From NCBI RefSeq assembly GCF_900169565.1, contig NZ_LT828648.1, positions 1,118,876 through 1,182,875 on the forward strand: 64,000 bases of DNA, read 5' to 3'. This DNA is from Nitrospira japonica. Lineage in GTDB: Bacteria; Nitrospirota; Nitrospiria; Nitrospirales; Nitrospiraceae. This document shows positions 19,883-29,458 of this stretch, in pieces; position 1 is the stretch's first letter; each line of letters opens with the position of its first letter. The position numbers were made by a program, and so were the translations under genes. A model generated the notes under the pieces. The model searched no databases and was not told the origin of the DNA. It worked only from the letters and a program-made list of their open reading frames with translations.

Positions 19883-20896
19883 TCAAGCTGCGCTTCGGCC
19901 CGCCTTTCGTCCGCGGCTTCCGGACGGCCCCGCCGGTTTACCGGATTTTCCTCTAGTTTCCACGCTCCGCTTCAACAGCGCCATCAGGTCGATGACCTCA
20001 CCTTTGGGCGAGGGTTGTTCTTCCTCGACCGCCGGCTGTTCGACCGCTTCCGTTTGGCCTGCTTGGACACGCTTTTCGATCAGCGCCAGCAGGTCGCCGT
20101 GGTAGGTATCCCGGTATGTCTCGGGTTTCCAGTCTTCGCTCATTTCGTCAACCAGCCGCCGGGCCATGTCGATTTCCCTCGCATTGACCCCGACGGCCTT
20201 CAGGTTTCCGGACGGAATGTCCAACTCGTCGGAAGGCCGCAATTCGTTGGGATATCGGAGGGTGTTCATGACGATGACGGAGCCGACCGGCAGAAGCGCC
20301 GCGACATGCTGGCGGGTGCGAATGACGACGTTGGCGATGGCGACCTTTCCGGTTTGCTTGAGGGTTTCGCGCAGCAAGACGTAGCCTTTCTCCCCGCGCT
20401 TGTCCGGCGCCAGGTAGTAGGGCGTGTCAAAATACAGGGGGCTGATCGCCTCCTGCGGGACGAAGTTCACGATCTCCACGGTTTGGGTGGCCTCGATGTT
20501 GGCCCTCCTGAAATCTTCGTCGGTGAGCACGACATAACGGCCCTTTTCGTACTCATAGCCCTTCACGATGTCGTTCCACGGCACATCTTCGCCCGAGTCC
20601 TTGTTGTACCGCTTGAAGCCGACCGGGTGCATGGAGCGACGGTCCAGCATCGTGAGGTCGAAGCTGCTGCGGTTCTCCGCCGAATACAAGCCGACCGGAA
20701 TGTGCACCAGTCCGAAACTGATGGCGCCCTTCCAGAGCACACGGGATGCGGAGGCCTCGTTGTCCGTGTGATCGGCCGTACCGTCGGGGTGAGCGGGCCG
20801 ATGGGCGCCGGCTCTGTTACGCCGGGTGCGGGGCACCGTGGAGGCCGGTGGGTGGGCGGCCCTGCCGTTCCGTCGCTGCATCTTCGATTTCCGCAT
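19883..20896 (-). CDS. ku: Non-homologous end-joining protein Ku
   Basis: This 337-residue bacterial Ku binds double-strand DNA ends and recruits LigD. The Ku core starts near residue 52 with VLWKGAISFGLV, followed by GEDVPWNDIVKGYEYEKG and YFDTPYYLAPDK, and ends in a basic Gly/Arg/Ser/Lys tail typical of bacterial Ku. I chose ATG 20896 because GGAGGT stands 7 bases before it; this start lies inside the 3' end of yihY, an 80-bp overlap implying coupling. A GTG at 20740 would give a protein starting directly at the core and cannot be excluded. No LigD gene is in the window. Its place at the end of a stress operon suggests DNA repair in stationary or stressed cells. Confidence 0.93.
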   Translation of the reverse strand: MRKSKMQRRNGRAAHPPASTVPRTRRNRAGAHRPAHPDGTADHTDNEASASRVLWKGAISFGLVHIPVGLYSAENRSSFDLTMLDRRSMHPVGFKRYNKDSGEDVPWNDIVKGYEYEKGRYVVLTDEDFRRANIEATQTVEIVNFVPQEAISPLYFDTPYYLAPDKRGEKGYVLLRETLKQTGKVAIANVVIRTRQHVAALLPVGSVIVMNTLRYPNELRPSDELDIPSGNLKAVGVNAREIDMARRLVDEMSEDWKPETYRDTYHGDLLALIEKRVQAGQTEAVEQPAVEEEQPSPKGEVIDLMALLKRSVETRGKSGKPAGPSGSRGRKAGRSAA

Positions 20897-21761
20897 TGAT
20901 CTCACCTCCGATCAGAAGCGCCAGTCCGCTCCAATACAGCCAGAGCATCAGCACGATCACGCCGGCGATCGACCCATAGACCTTGTTGTAGTCGCCGAAG
21001 TGTTCGACATAGGCTTTGAATCCCAACGACATGACCACCCACATCGCGACGGCGAAGACAGCGCCGGGGGTGACCCACCGCCAGTCCTGCTTGATGTCGG
21101 GGCACGTGTAGTAGATGACCGCCACCACGAACAGCATCAGGGTGACGACGACCGGCCACTGCAGCACGGTCCACATCCACGTAAAGATCATTCCGACACC
21201 GAGAGCATCCGCGATCCATCGTCCGATGGACGGGCCGTACAGCACGAGCGCGATCGAGAAGATGACGAAGCCGGCCAAGCCGACGGTCAACAGCAAGGCG
21301 GTCAGGCGGATTTTCCAGAACGGCCGCGAGTCCTGTCGCACGTCGTATACGACGTCGAGCGCGTCGATGATGGCCGTCATGCCGCTGGACGACGCCCACA
21401 AGGCGCCGAGCGCTCCCAAGGAGAGAAGATTCGCGCCGCTGCCCTCGGCGACCTGGATCAGGAACCGCTCCACCATGGACAAGGCGTCCGTCGGGAGCAC
21501 GTTGCGCAGATAGCGCATCAGCTCGGGCATGAAATCCTCGACGGAGAACAGCCCCATCAAGGCCGTCAGAAACATCAGAGCGGGAAAGAGCGCCAGCAGA
21601 GCGTAGTAGGACAGTTGCGCGGCGCGGCCCAGCAATTCGTCCTCTTGCGCCTCGCGCCACAGCCGCCGTCCCAGATCGGTCAACGTCAAACCGCCCAACT
21701 TCCACGGATTGTACGCGGCCGAGGAACTGGTGACGGACGCCATGTCGGAAGTGCGGCTCAT
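20817..21761 (-). CDS. YihY/BrkB-family inner membrane protein
   Basis: This 314-residue protein has about six membrane helices and the family signatures AAQLSYYALLALFPALMFL near residue 50 and FKAYVEHFGDYNKVYGS near 245, ending in a hydrophilic tail. The YihY family (formerly misannotated as RNase BN) has no firmly established biochemical role; a membrane transport role has been suggested. The ATG at 21761 is two bases after the stop of the DUF748 gene, so it is coupled to it. A longer frame reaches 21800 but would overlap that gene. Confidence 0.92.
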   Translation of the reverse strand: MSRTSDMASVTSSSAAYNPWKLGGLTLTDLGRRLWREAQEDELLGRAAQLSYYALLALFPALMFLTALMGLFSVEDFMPELMRYLRNVLPTDALSMVERFLIQVAEGSGANLLSLGALGALWASSSGMTAIIDALDVVYDVRQDSRPFWKIRLTALLLTVGLAGFVIFSIALVLYGPSIGRWIADALGVGMIFTWMWTVLQWPVVVTLMLFVVAVIYYTCPDIKQDWRWVTPGAVFAVAMWVVMSLGFKAYVEHFGDYNKVYGSIAGVIVLMLWLYWSGLALLIGGEINAEIEDAATERQGRPPTGLHGAPHPA

Positions 21762-21762
21762 A

Positions 21763-23349
21763 TCAACCCGTTCCGTGCTCGAATCCTGGAAGAATGGCAT
21801 TGAAGAAGGCGTTTTGAACCAGTTTTTGGACGACCTGCCAGGTGCTGGCCTGAGGATTTTCGACGGGGCCGGAGAGGTCGGTGACGGTCACGACCTCATC
21901 CCGCGGTGTATTTTCCATCAGGCCCAGGACTTCGCCGACGACCGCTTCGTAGATCTTCCGCGTCAGCGCCTTGTCTTTGTCCTGCGCCGGGTCATACACC
22001 TCGACGTCCTTCAGCAACGGTTTGACATAGCCCTCGATGCGCTTGTTCTTCACCGACAGTTCGCTGAAGAACGCAAAGGTGCCGGCTTTCGTGTCGGCAT
22101 CTCCGTAGGCGCGAAGCATGTCGTTGAAGGCCACGACCCTCGTCTTGGTGATTTTCACGTCCAGATCGAAATCGGGGTTCGGCTTTTCCGGTCGAAAGAT
22201 GCCCTTCATCACGGTCGGCCCGCTGCCCATGAACTTGCCGGTCACCTTGACCGTGCCGGCGCCCTCCTCGAGCCGGTTGCTGAAGTTGTCCATTTCGAGA
22301 TTCATCTCGCTGATGTACAGGCGGTAATCAGGTGAAGTGGCTTGATTGACGAACCCCATTTCGCTGTTCTGCACCGTGCCGTGCACGACCAGGACTTTCA
22401 CCGACGGGTCCCGGTGCACTTCCGCGGCTTTGTCCACGACCTTTTTGGCCCGCCGCTTTTCTGCACGGCTGGTCGCGGCCGAATGCACATAATCGATTCG
22501 GGCTCTGTCGAGCAGGAGTTCCTCGATCGAGACGATCGTCGCACGGTTCGAATGCTCGATTCGCCCCGTCAAATCGAGCGCCCCGGCGCGGACTTGGAGG
22601 TTGTAACGCTGCACGACCGGCAGGAAATTCTTGAGCTCCAAGTGTCGGATCTTCAGGTCGGCCTCGACCGCCGGCAGCGGCTTCGTCAGCAGATCGGCCC
22701 GGCCGGTGAGTTCGATGTGGGATTCGTCGGGTAATAGCGCGCTCAGGCGAAGCGCGGACGGACGGGTGTCACCGTCGGCCGGCCGGTTCGTCAGATTCAC
22801 GACCTCAAGGTCGAATCGCTGGATGCGGACCGGCACGGAATCGGGTTTCCCTTCGTCGTAGGCGAAATGGCCGTTGGTCAGGTATAAGGCCGCCTCAAAG
22901 GCGATAGTTTCCCGGAGCTGCTCCTGCCAGCCGTCTGTTCCTTCCTGCACCAGTGGTTTGTTGAACCTCCGCAGCGCGCCGTTCACCTGCTGTTTCGTGG
23001 CCGAGAAGACCGGCTGATCGATGCGCACCGCCGCCGCGAGCTTCCCGGAGAGCAACGGCGAGAGCCGGGCATCCGCAGTGATGCGTGGCATGGCCGCAAT
23101 CGGCGGATCAGGATGGATGTCTTGGCGGACCAGCACCTCGTGGAGATCGACCGATAACGTGAGCGGGTGCACGGCCAGCCCGCCGATCGTGACGTGATAA
23201 CCCTTGATTCGGTCGTTGACGGTCCGTTCCGTCCATTGGCGAAGCGGCTCATCGACGAGGAATGCGGCCAGAATGCCGAGCGCAAGCAACAGACCGAGCC
23301 CGGCACCGATGAAATGCCAGGCATGCCGTCGTTCCGCTGGAACGGTCAT
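21763..23349 (-). CDS. DUF748-family (AsmA-like) envelope protein
   Basis: This 528-residue protein has one N-terminal membrane helix (about 13-33) and then a long beta-rich periplasmic region. DUF748 signatures include YHVTIGGLAVHPLTLSVDL near residue 51 and a C-terminal VVGEVLGLMENT segment. Proteins of the AsmA/DUF748 group span the envelope and are linked to lipid transport or outer-membrane homeostasis; a direct role here is inference. The start overlaps the previous gene as ATGA. Confidence 0.88.
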   Translation of the reverse strand: MTVPAERRHAWHFIGAGLGLLLALGILAAFLVDEPLRQWTERTVNDRIKGYHVTIGGLAVHPLTLSVDLHEVLVRQDIHPDPPIAAMPRITADARLSPLLSGKLAAAVRIDQPVFSATKQQVNGALRRFNKPLVQEGTDGWQEQLRETIAFEAALYLTNGHFAYDEGKPDSVPVRIQRFDLEVVNLTNRPADGDTRPSALRLSALLPDESHIELTGRADLLTKPLPAVEADLKIRHLELKNFLPVVQRYNLQVRAGALDLTGRIEHSNRATIVSIEELLLDRARIDYVHSAATSRAEKRRAKKVVDKAAEVHRDPSVKVLVVHGTVQNSEMGFVNQATSPDYRLYISEMNLEMDNFSNRLEEGAGTVKVTGKFMGSGPTVMKGIFRPEKPNPDFDLDVKITKTRVVAFNDMLRAYGDADTKAGTFAFFSELSVKNKRIEGYVKPLLKDVEVYDPAQDKDKALTRKIYEAVVGEVLGLMENTPRDEVVTVTDLSGPVENPQASTWQVVQKLVQNAFFNAILPGFEHGTG

Positions 23350-24041
23350 GTGAGCCGTCTCATCTCCGGCAACCGATCCACATGATCATCACGGCTGCGC
23401 CCGGATGGACGGCTCAACTGCGCAATCAGCAAGGCGCCGGCGGTTTGGGCCAGGTCGCGGAACAGGGAGCGACTTGCGCAAAGTGCCGCCTCACGCAGTC
23501 TGACACCTTCGTGCCGCAACTCTTCGGTCAAGTCCTCCCCGACCGTGCGTAAGAGGGAACGGGGTTGACGTCCCGATCCAGGCCCCGGCTCGCCGGTCGT
23601 CCGGCGGTGGTTGAGTCGTCGGGATTCCACGGACGGAAAAAACGGATACACGCCGCGTCGAGTCCTCGCATGCCCGTCGTCCGGCATGACGTCCGCGCCT
23701 CTGATAGTGGAGGGAAAATAGGGATAGATGCCGCCGTTGCTCCGGCGGCGGCGATCAATCCATGCGGCCAGCAAGCCGAGCGCGACGACCCCGCCGACGA
23801 GAGCCAAGGGCTGCCGGGTGGCACGCGAGACCAGGTAGGGAATCGGTCCGTGCCTCATGGTCTCGACGAGATGCGAGACCTTCTCGCCGGCGCTCTCGAA
23901 GACCTCCAGGGTTGCCGCTTTGGTTTCCCGGACCGTGTCGTCGATGCGGCGGTCGAGTAACTGGAGCTTTTCGTCCAAGGCGGCGCGGGTGCGGTCGATC
24001 TGTTTCAGATCCTCTTGTACGTCACGCGTTCTTTGATCCAT
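23346..24041 (-). CDS. DUF3618-like membrane-anchored protein
   Basis: This protein has 231 residues. Residues 1-50 form a coiled coil (DLKQIDRTRAALDEKLQLL) like DUF3618, followed by a single membrane helix near 86-105 (PLALVGGVVALGLLAAW) and a basic, disordered C-terminal half. DUF3618 proteins often sit beside phage-holin-like (PF07332) genes, as here. ATG 24041 has AAGGA upstream and overlaps the holin-like gene by 37 bp. The longer frame to 24251 is just shadow of that gene. Function unknown; it may be an envelope stress protein. Confidence 0.8.
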   Translation of the reverse strand: MDQRTRDVQEDLKQIDRTRAALDEKLQLLDRRIDDTVRETKAATLEVFESAGEKVSHLVETMRHGPIPYLVSRATRQPLALVGGVVALGLLAAWIDRRRRSNGGIYPYFPSTIRGADVMPDDGHARTRRGVYPFFPSVESRRLNHRRTTGEPGPGSGRQPRSLLRTVGEDLTEELRHEGVRLREAALCASRSLFRDLAQTAGALLIAQLSRPSGRSRDDHVDRLPEMRRLT

Positions 24042-24418
24042 TGCACGTTTTCCTTTATGGCGAAGAGACTCCGACGCGGCATCAGATGAACGCGTCCTGC
24101 CATGGATTGGGCTCTGACGAGACAGACGACGCTCAGGCCGGCCAGAAGACCGCCGACCACACCATAGGAGGCCCACAGCGAAAGGCCCGCCCACACGGTC
24201 AGACCGTGCACGAGCATCAGCAGGAGAAACAGTGCGGCGATCGCCGCGCATAGAATGCCGATCCCGAATCCGGACGCGGCTCGTCCGGTCTTGGACAACT
24301 CCAGTCTGAACTCATCACGCAACAGCTGCGCTTCCTGGCGCATCAACGTTTGAAGGTCTTCGAGAATGCCGCCGAGGAGAGTCACGACTCCGATATGCCG
24401 GGGCGTTGTATCGTTCAT
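24005..24418 (-). CDS. Phage-holin-like superfamily (PF07332) membrane protein
   Basis: This 137-residue protein has an amphipathic N-terminus (LLGGILEDLQTLMRQEAQLLRDE) and two membrane helices at about 48-72 and 76-98, then a basic tail. This is the Phage_holin_3_6/DUF1469 plan, which despite the name is mostly chromosomal and of unknown function. It lies 39 bp after the hemerythrin gene and overlaps the next gene. No phage genes are near, so a lysis role is unlikely. Confidence 0.87.
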   Translation of the reverse strand: MNDTTPRHIGVVTLLGGILEDLQTLMRQEAQLLRDEFRLELSKTGRAASGFGIGILCAAIAALFLLLMLVHGLTVWAGLSLWASYGVVGGLLAGLSVVCLVRAQSMAGRVHLMPRRSLFAIKENVQWIKERVTYKRI

Positions 24419-24457
24419 CGATCACCTCATTGAGAGGTCGGTTGGAGCGGCAGGTGG

Positions 24458-24928
24458 CTAAGCCGCGCGTCTCGGATCCTCTTCTTTCATCCGATGGATA
24501 TCGTCCGCCACTTGCATGAGCTCGGCGGCGCTGAGCAACGTGCGCGCCAGCGGAAAGATGCGCTGCTCTTCTTCTTCGAAGTGGCGGGACACGTCGGCCA
24601 TCAGCCGGTCGATCTCGGCCTGGAATTCCTCGTCGTGCGCCAGCACGTCCCTGACCTGCTCGATACGCTTGTGTAACTGTTCGTGGTCCCTGGCGGCGGA
24701 CGCAAGAGCCTTGGCTCCGGGGTCGGCGGTCGACATGTGCGCTGCCAGGACCGGATAAAACAGCTCGTTCTCCATCTGGCCATGTAGTTCCAGGATCCGT
24801 AAGATGCGGCTCGCGATGAAGTAGCGATCGTCCCCGCCGGCGGTTTCAAACGCCTCGTATAGTGTGCGAGCCCGCTCGTGGTCCCGTAGCAGCAACGCCA
24901 AGGCGTCTTCCCGTTTTTTTACCTGCAT
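24458..24928 (-). CDS. Hemerythrin HHE cation-binding domain protein
   Basis: This 156-residue four-helix protein has the His/Glu ligand pattern of a di-iron hemerythrin-like centre: RDHERA, LELHGQMENELFYP, ARDHEQLHKR and SRHFEEEEQRIFP. Such proteins bind oxygen, nitric oxide or iron, or take part in iron-cluster repair. I chose ATG 24928 because GGAAGG precedes it; a frame to 24985 exists but has no such site. It is the first gene of the probable hemerythrin-holin-DUF3618-DUF748-yihY-ku operon, with site C 74 bp upstream. Confidence 0.9.
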   Translation of the reverse strand: MQVKKREDALALLLRDHERARTLYEAFETAGGDDRYFIASRILRILELHGQMENELFYPVLAAHMSTADPGAKALASAARDHEQLHKRIEQVRDVLAHDEEFQAEIDRLMADVSRHFEEEEQRIFPLARTLLSAAELMQVADDIHRMKEEDPRRAA

Positions 24929-25001
24929 GGTGAACAACCTTCCCTTTCGGGTCGTCCGACTATCGGAATCGACCTTAGCAATCATGATCCGTGCACACCA
25001 A

Positions 25002-25017
25002 CTGGGAGCCTCCCTAG
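25002..25017. promoter_or_regulatory. Palindromic operator candidate (site C)
   Basis: CTGGGAG-CC-TCCCTAG, 74 bp upstream of the hemerythrin start codon, in the 162-bp gap after treY. It matches sites A, B, D and E in arms and position. Confidence 0.65.
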
Positions 25018-25090
25018 CGAGGGATGAGAGAAGAGGAGAAGGAGGAGGGTATTGCGCTATAGGCGTTTTGCCGCGCGGCTTGCCGGACGT

Positions 25091-27991
25091 TCAGGACAGC
25101 CGTTCCAACAGAGCCACGGGGCAATGGCCAAATACCTGACTCAACGGAAGGACCCGTCGGCCGTTCACCGACTCTGCGGTAAAGATTTCGCCGGTCAGAA
25201 CGTGGCGGTACTCGCCGAGCGTCGGCCACGGCGGCACGGTCACCCAGCTATCTTCCCAGATGGACGTGCCTACCGGGAGCCGTTTCTCGTCGGGAGCCAA
25301 TGTGGCGACCAGGCGGGGCACGACGGTCATGACGGCCTGTCGGTCTCGCACCCGAGCGAAGGCGCAGAGATGCTGTTTCTTGCTGCCGCCGCATTCCAGA
25401 GGAAGGTAATCGCCCTGCTGGAACAGCTCGGGATGACGCCGACGCTGGTCCAATCCGAGCATCAGCGCCAGTAACTTCACCCGTCCGTCTTCCGGCTGTT
25501 CGAAAAGCGACCGCACAAAGGCCGCGCGGTCCGGGCCGGCTCGGTCGATCGTGACGCGGAGTTCCTCGAGCGCCGCGGCTCTCGCGACGTAATCCACGGG
25601 GCCGCGGTTGTCCGGGTCGACGAGGTGAAAATTCCACAATTCGGCGCCTTGATACACGTCAGGAATCCCGGGGGCGGTGACTTTGAGCAGGACCTGCGCA
25701 ATCGAGTTGTAGAGCCCGTACCGGGCCACCCGCTCTTGGAACGGCAGGAAATCTTCGAGGAAGCGATTGGCCGGGACACGGTCCAGTACCGTGTGGATGA
25801 AGTCGTGCAGCGCCTGGTCATAGGTCGGGCTGGGATTGATCCAGCTGCTGTGAATCTTCGCTTCGTGCACGGCCTTATGCATGTAGCGCTGGATGCGGTC
25901 GCAGAAATTCCGATAGGCCTCGTCGGTCAAGGGCTCGAGCGGCCATGCGCCGATCAGCGTCTGATAGAGCAGATATTCGTCGTTGCGGTCCGGCAGCCGT
26001 TCCCCGTCGATTTCCCGTCGATGCGAGCGGTTCAGCCTGCTCCATCGACCGATCCGCGTCTTCCACTCCTGGGGCAGCTCGGACAACACGTTGATGCGCG
26101 CGCGCACGTCTTCGCTCCGTTTGGTGTCGTGGGTGGACGACGCCGACAGGCCGTGCGGCCAGCGGGTCTGCCGGTCCCTCATGCGCCGGTGGAATTCGTC
26201 GACCGACAAGCCGAACCGATCGGGATCGCCGCCGACTTCGTTGAGCGAAATGAGCCGGTGATAGCGGTAGTACACCGTGTCCTCGACCCCCTTGGCGGTG
26301 ACCGGGCTGGTGGTCTGTTGAAATTTCATGACGAACCGCATCTGTTCTTCACGGTCCTCCGGTGTCCTGGCGTCTCCCTGCTTGAGGAGCAGCGAACGGA
26401 TGAAATCGAAGACCTGGCCGTCGATCGCCGGGTTGCGCCGCTTCGCCCTGGCGACCGCCATATGAATATAGGCGCGGTCGCGGTCCGACACCGGCTCCGG
26501 TCCGTCGGTGATATACGTGCGATAGACCGGAAAGCAGGCGATGATCTCCCGTATGGCGTGCGTCAGGCTGTTCAGAGTGAAGTCCCGTGACCGGCGGTCC
26601 CGCTCGGACAGCACATTGAGCTGATGGCCCAGTACATTGAGCTCGCTGGACATCGATACCTGCATGATCAGCTGCTTGCCTGCATAGACCAGATCCGCAT
26701 AGGTGTCATCATGGCCGACCACCCTGGCGTAGATCTCCGTGAACAGGCGTTTGTGATCGGCGGCAACGAACAGGCCGTTGACGTCATTGAGAAATTCGTA
26801 CCCGGTCGTTCCTTGAATCGGCCAGGTCTCCGGCAACGATTCATCCCGGCCCAGGATTTTCTCGACGATGATGTAGAAGGGAGACGCGCCGGGATCGCCG
26901 CCGCCCTGCTGTGTCAGGTCACGCAGCTGCCGGAGGTAGCGCTCCGGATCGTACAGACCGTCGACGTGATCGATGCGGCATCCCCGGGCGATTCCCTGCC
27001 GGATGAGGCGCAGCAACAGCTGGTGCGCCTCCTGGAACACCGCCTCATCTTCCACGCGGATGGCCGCCAATTCGTTGATGTCGAAGAAACGCCGGTAATT
27101 GATTTCTTCGGACGCCACCCTCCACGACGCGAGACGATAGGCTTGTTCGTTCAGCAGGCTGTCCAAGAGATCGAAGCTGTCCGCGCGGTCCCGCTCCCCG
27201 TTGAAGAGACGCAGATTGTCCATCACGAACGCGCGCACCAGCGGATTGTCCCCCAATAGCGCGGCGAGCCGTTTCTTGATGACTTCCTTCTCACGGCCCC
27301 GCTCCTCGATCAGCTCCGGATCGCGCACATCCGGCGCCGGGAGATTCTTCAGCGCCGTCACGATGCTCCGCAGCTCCATCACCGGCATGTCCTGTTCGCC
27401 TTCGCGGGTCAGCTTGTCCAGTTGGTGCGACAGCAGACTCACCCAGGTTTTCGGCGCCAGGGGCAATTCGTGGTCGCCGTAGCGAAGCAGGAAGGCGCCT
27501 TCGTCGTACGCGACGTGAATGTCCTGTCGCTCGAGGACCGCTCCGTATTGATCGCCCAGGATGGGCAGCAAGACTTTGTTCTCCAGTTCGCGTTTGGTGG
27601 GATGCCAGTCGATGTCGAAGGCGGCGGCATAGCGGGATCCCGGGCCGTTCTCCAGCACGTCGCGCCACCAGCCGTTCAGCGTCTTGCCGATGCCCATGTG
27701 ATTGGGAACCGTATCGATCACGAGGTTCAGGCCCTGCGATCGGAGGGCATCCACGAACCGGCTGAAGTCCTCCTCGGTGCCGAGTTCGGGGTTCAAGACT
27801 GCATGGTTGATGACGTCGTAGCCGTGTTCGCTGCCCGGCATGGCGCGGTTGACCGGAGAAAGGTAGCAGTCGGTGATACCGAGCGCATTCAGATAGGGCA
27901 GAATGTCGGCGGCTTGCGCAAAGGTGAAACTGCGGTGCAATTGCAGCCGGTAGGTGGCCAACGGCAGGGGTGAAGAAATAGACGGCGACAT
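25091..27991 (-). CDS. treY: Malto-oligosyltrehalose synthase
   Basis: This 966-residue GH13 enzyme turns the reducing end of maltodextrin into a trehalosyl unit, the first step of the TreY-TreZ route to trehalose. Family markers are PLATYRLQLHRSFTF at the N-terminus, NLVIDTVPNHMGIG (region I), CRIDHVDGLYDPERYL (region II with the nucleophile Asp), YIIVEKILGRDE (region III with the acid Glu) and SSTHDTKRSEDVRARI (region IV). Length fits the longer members of the family. It starts 16 bp after glgC, so the pair is probably one transcript linking glycogen precursor supply with trehalose. treZ is not in the window. Confidence 0.96.
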   Translation of the reverse strand: MSPSISSPLPLATYRLQLHRSFTFAQAADILPYLNALGITDCYLSPVNRAMPGSEHGYDVINHAVLNPELGTEEDFSRFVDALRSQGLNLVIDTVPNHMGIGKTLNGWWRDVLENGPGSRYAAAFDIDWHPTKRELENKVLLPILGDQYGAVLERQDIHVAYDEGAFLLRYGDHELPLAPKTWVSLLSHQLDKLTREGEQDMPVMELRSIVTALKNLPAPDVRDPELIEERGREKEVIKKRLAALLGDNPLVRAFVMDNLRLFNGERDRADSFDLLDSLLNEQAYRLASWRVASEEINYRRFFDINELAAIRVEDEAVFQEAHQLLLRLIRQGIARGCRIDHVDGLYDPERYLRQLRDLTQQGGGDPGASPFYIIVEKILGRDESLPETWPIQGTTGYEFLNDVNGLFVAADHKRLFTEIYARVVGHDDTYADLVYAGKQLIMQVSMSSELNVLGHQLNVLSERDRRSRDFTLNSLTHAIREIIACFPVYRTYITDGPEPVSDRDRAYIHMAVARAKRRNPAIDGQVFDFIRSLLLKQGDARTPEDREEQMRFVMKFQQTTSPVTAKGVEDTVYYRYHRLISLNEVGGDPDRFGLSVDEFHRRMRDRQTRWPHGLSASSTHDTKRSEDVRARINVLSELPQEWKTRIGRWSRLNRSHRREIDGERLPDRNDEYLLYQTLIGAWPLEPLTDEAYRNFCDRIQRYMHKAVHEAKIHSSWINPSPTYDQALHDFIHTVLDRVPANRFLEDFLPFQERVARYGLYNSIAQVLLKVTAPGIPDVYQGAELWNFHLVDPDNRGPVDYVARAAALEELRVTIDRAGPDRAAFVRSLFEQPEDGRVKLLALMLGLDQRRRHPELFQQGDYLPLECGGSKKQHLCAFARVRDRQAVMTVVPRLVATLAPDEKRLPVGTSIWEDSWVTVPPWPTLGEYRHVLTGEIFTAESVNGRRVLPLSQVFGHCPVALLERLS

Positions 27992-28007
27992 GGCGTCACG
28001 TCGATGG

Positions 28008-29249
28008 TCAGGAGGCCCGGCGAAGGGAGCCTGGTTCCATGTCGATCGAGGGGTGCGGCACCACGACCAGCCCGGATTCCGATACGTGGAAGTGCGCGGC
28101 GTCCCGCTCCCGTTCGTATCCGAGGCGGGTCTGTCCGGGAATCACGGCGCCCCGGTCGGCGATGACGCGGCGAAGCCGGGTGTGCGGGCCCACGTGCACG
28201 TCGTCGAGGAGGACACACTCCTCGATCCGCGCGCCGCGTTCGATCCGAACTCCACGCCCGATGACGGACCGCCGGATTTCAGCGTCGACGCATTGACTGG
28301 ATTGTCCGATCATCGAATCGTCGATGCGGCTGCGAATCAACGAAGGCAGCGGGCCGTCGTACCGGCCCGAGACGATCGGCCAATCGGCATTGCGCAAGTC
28401 CAGAATCGGCGTCTCGCCAAGCAGGTCCATGTTCGCTTGCCAGTAGGCGTCCAGAGTGCCGACGTCCCGCCAATACGCATGCTCTTCGTACGGACGAAGT
28501 CCCGGGATGTCGTTGCACGACAGGTCATAGGCATGGACCACATAGTTGGCGAGCAGGTCCGGTACGATGTTGCGACCGAAGTCGTGAGGGCCTTGACGGG
28601 ATGCGTCGCGCTTCAGCAGTGGGACCAGGGTCTCGGTATTAAAAAGATAATTGCCCATGGAGGAGAGCGCGTAGTCGCTGCGGGTCGGCATGGGTTTGGG
28701 ATGTGCCGGCTTTTCCTGGAATCCGACCACTCGTCCGCTTTCCTCGGTTTCAACGATGCCGAAGCCGGTTGCCTCCTTGACCGGGACGGGCAGTACGGCG
28801 ACCGTCACGTCGGCCTCCGTTTCCAGGTGCCGGCGCACCATCTGGCCGATATCCATCCGGTAAATGTGGTCTGCGCCGAATACCGCGATGATGTCCGGTC
28901 GAAAATCCGCGATGAGATTGAGATTCTGATAAATGGCGTCTGCCGTGCCCTCGTACCATCCTTCGCGCGCCCGCATCTGCGGCGGGACGACGCTGACGAA
29001 ATTGTCCTTGCTCCTGCCGCCGATCTGCCACGCGTTGCGCAGGTGTTCGATCAACGATTGCGACCGGTATTGGACCAGGACGTGGAGCGCCGTGATGCCG
29101 GAGTTGACGAAATTGCTAAGGACAAAATCCACGATTCGATAGGTCCCGCCGAACGGGACAGCCGGTTTGCTCCGCACTTCCGTCAAGGGAAGCAATCGTG
29201 AGCCTTTCCCGCCGGCCATGATCATCCCTAACACGCGCGTCGATTTCAT
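28008..29249 (-). CDS. glgC: Glucose-1-phosphate adenylyltransferase
   Basis: This 413-residue enzyme makes ADP-glucose from ATP and glucose 1-phosphate for glycogen synthesis. Visible markers: nucleotide-binding MAGGKGSRLLPLTEVRSKPA at the N-terminus, WYEGTADAIYQNL near 105, FGADHIYRMD near 135, and a left-handed beta-helix C-terminus with hexapeptide-like repeats (VIGRGVRIERGARIEECVLL). I chose ATG 29249 (MKSTRVLG), which leaves a clean intergenic region containing site D; the longer frame to 29321 would swallow that region. Followed directly by treY. Confidence 0.95.
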   Translation of the reverse strand: MKSTRVLGMIMAGGKGSRLLPLTEVRSKPAVPFGGTYRIVDFVLSNFVNSGITALHVLVQYRSQSLIEHLRNAWQIGGRSKDNFVSVVPPQMRAREGWYEGTADAIYQNLNLIADFRPDIIAVFGADHIYRMDIGQMVRRHLETEADVTVAVLPVPVKEATGFGIVETEESGRVVGFQEKPAHPKPMPTRSDYALSSMGNYLFNTETLVPLLKRDASRQGPHDFGRNIVPDLLANYVVHAYDLSCNDIPGLRPYEEHAYWRDVGTLDAYWQANMDLLGETPILDLRNADWPIVSGRYDGPLPSLIRSRIDDSMIGQSSQCVDAEIRRSVIGRGVRIERGARIEECVLLDDVHVGPHTRLRRVIADRGAVIPGQTRLGYERERDAAHFHVSESGLVVVPHPSIDMEPGSLRRAS

Positions 29250-29340
29250 GAGTGATGTTCCATTTATGTTCGCTGATGTTCCGCCGCATGGTTGCGCCGG
29301 AAGCCATTCGCACCATAGCAAGCGCCTCCCACTCCCCTAA

Positions 29341-29356
29341 CTGGGAAATACCCTGG
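29341..29356. promoter_or_regulatory. Palindromic operator candidate (site D), divergent promoter region
   Basis: CTGGG-AAATA-CCCTGG lies between divergent glgC and the BON-domain gene, 92 bp before the glgC start and 103 bp before the BON start. A symmetric site could serve both. CCCCTAA directly to its left adds a further half-site-like element. Confidence 0.65.
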
Positions 29357-29458
29357 CCAGTCGCCACAGCGTCGCGTGCGCCCGATGTATCGTCGGTTGC
29401 ATGGCAGGGGGCTGTCGATCCTCCTCGATCTGTGGTATGGATGTCTGAAAGGTGAGGT

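Noticed and set aside
24005-24418. Holin-like gene taken as a prophage remnant
   Set aside because: PF07332-type proteins are mostly chromosomal; no phage gene lies near and the operon context is stress-related.
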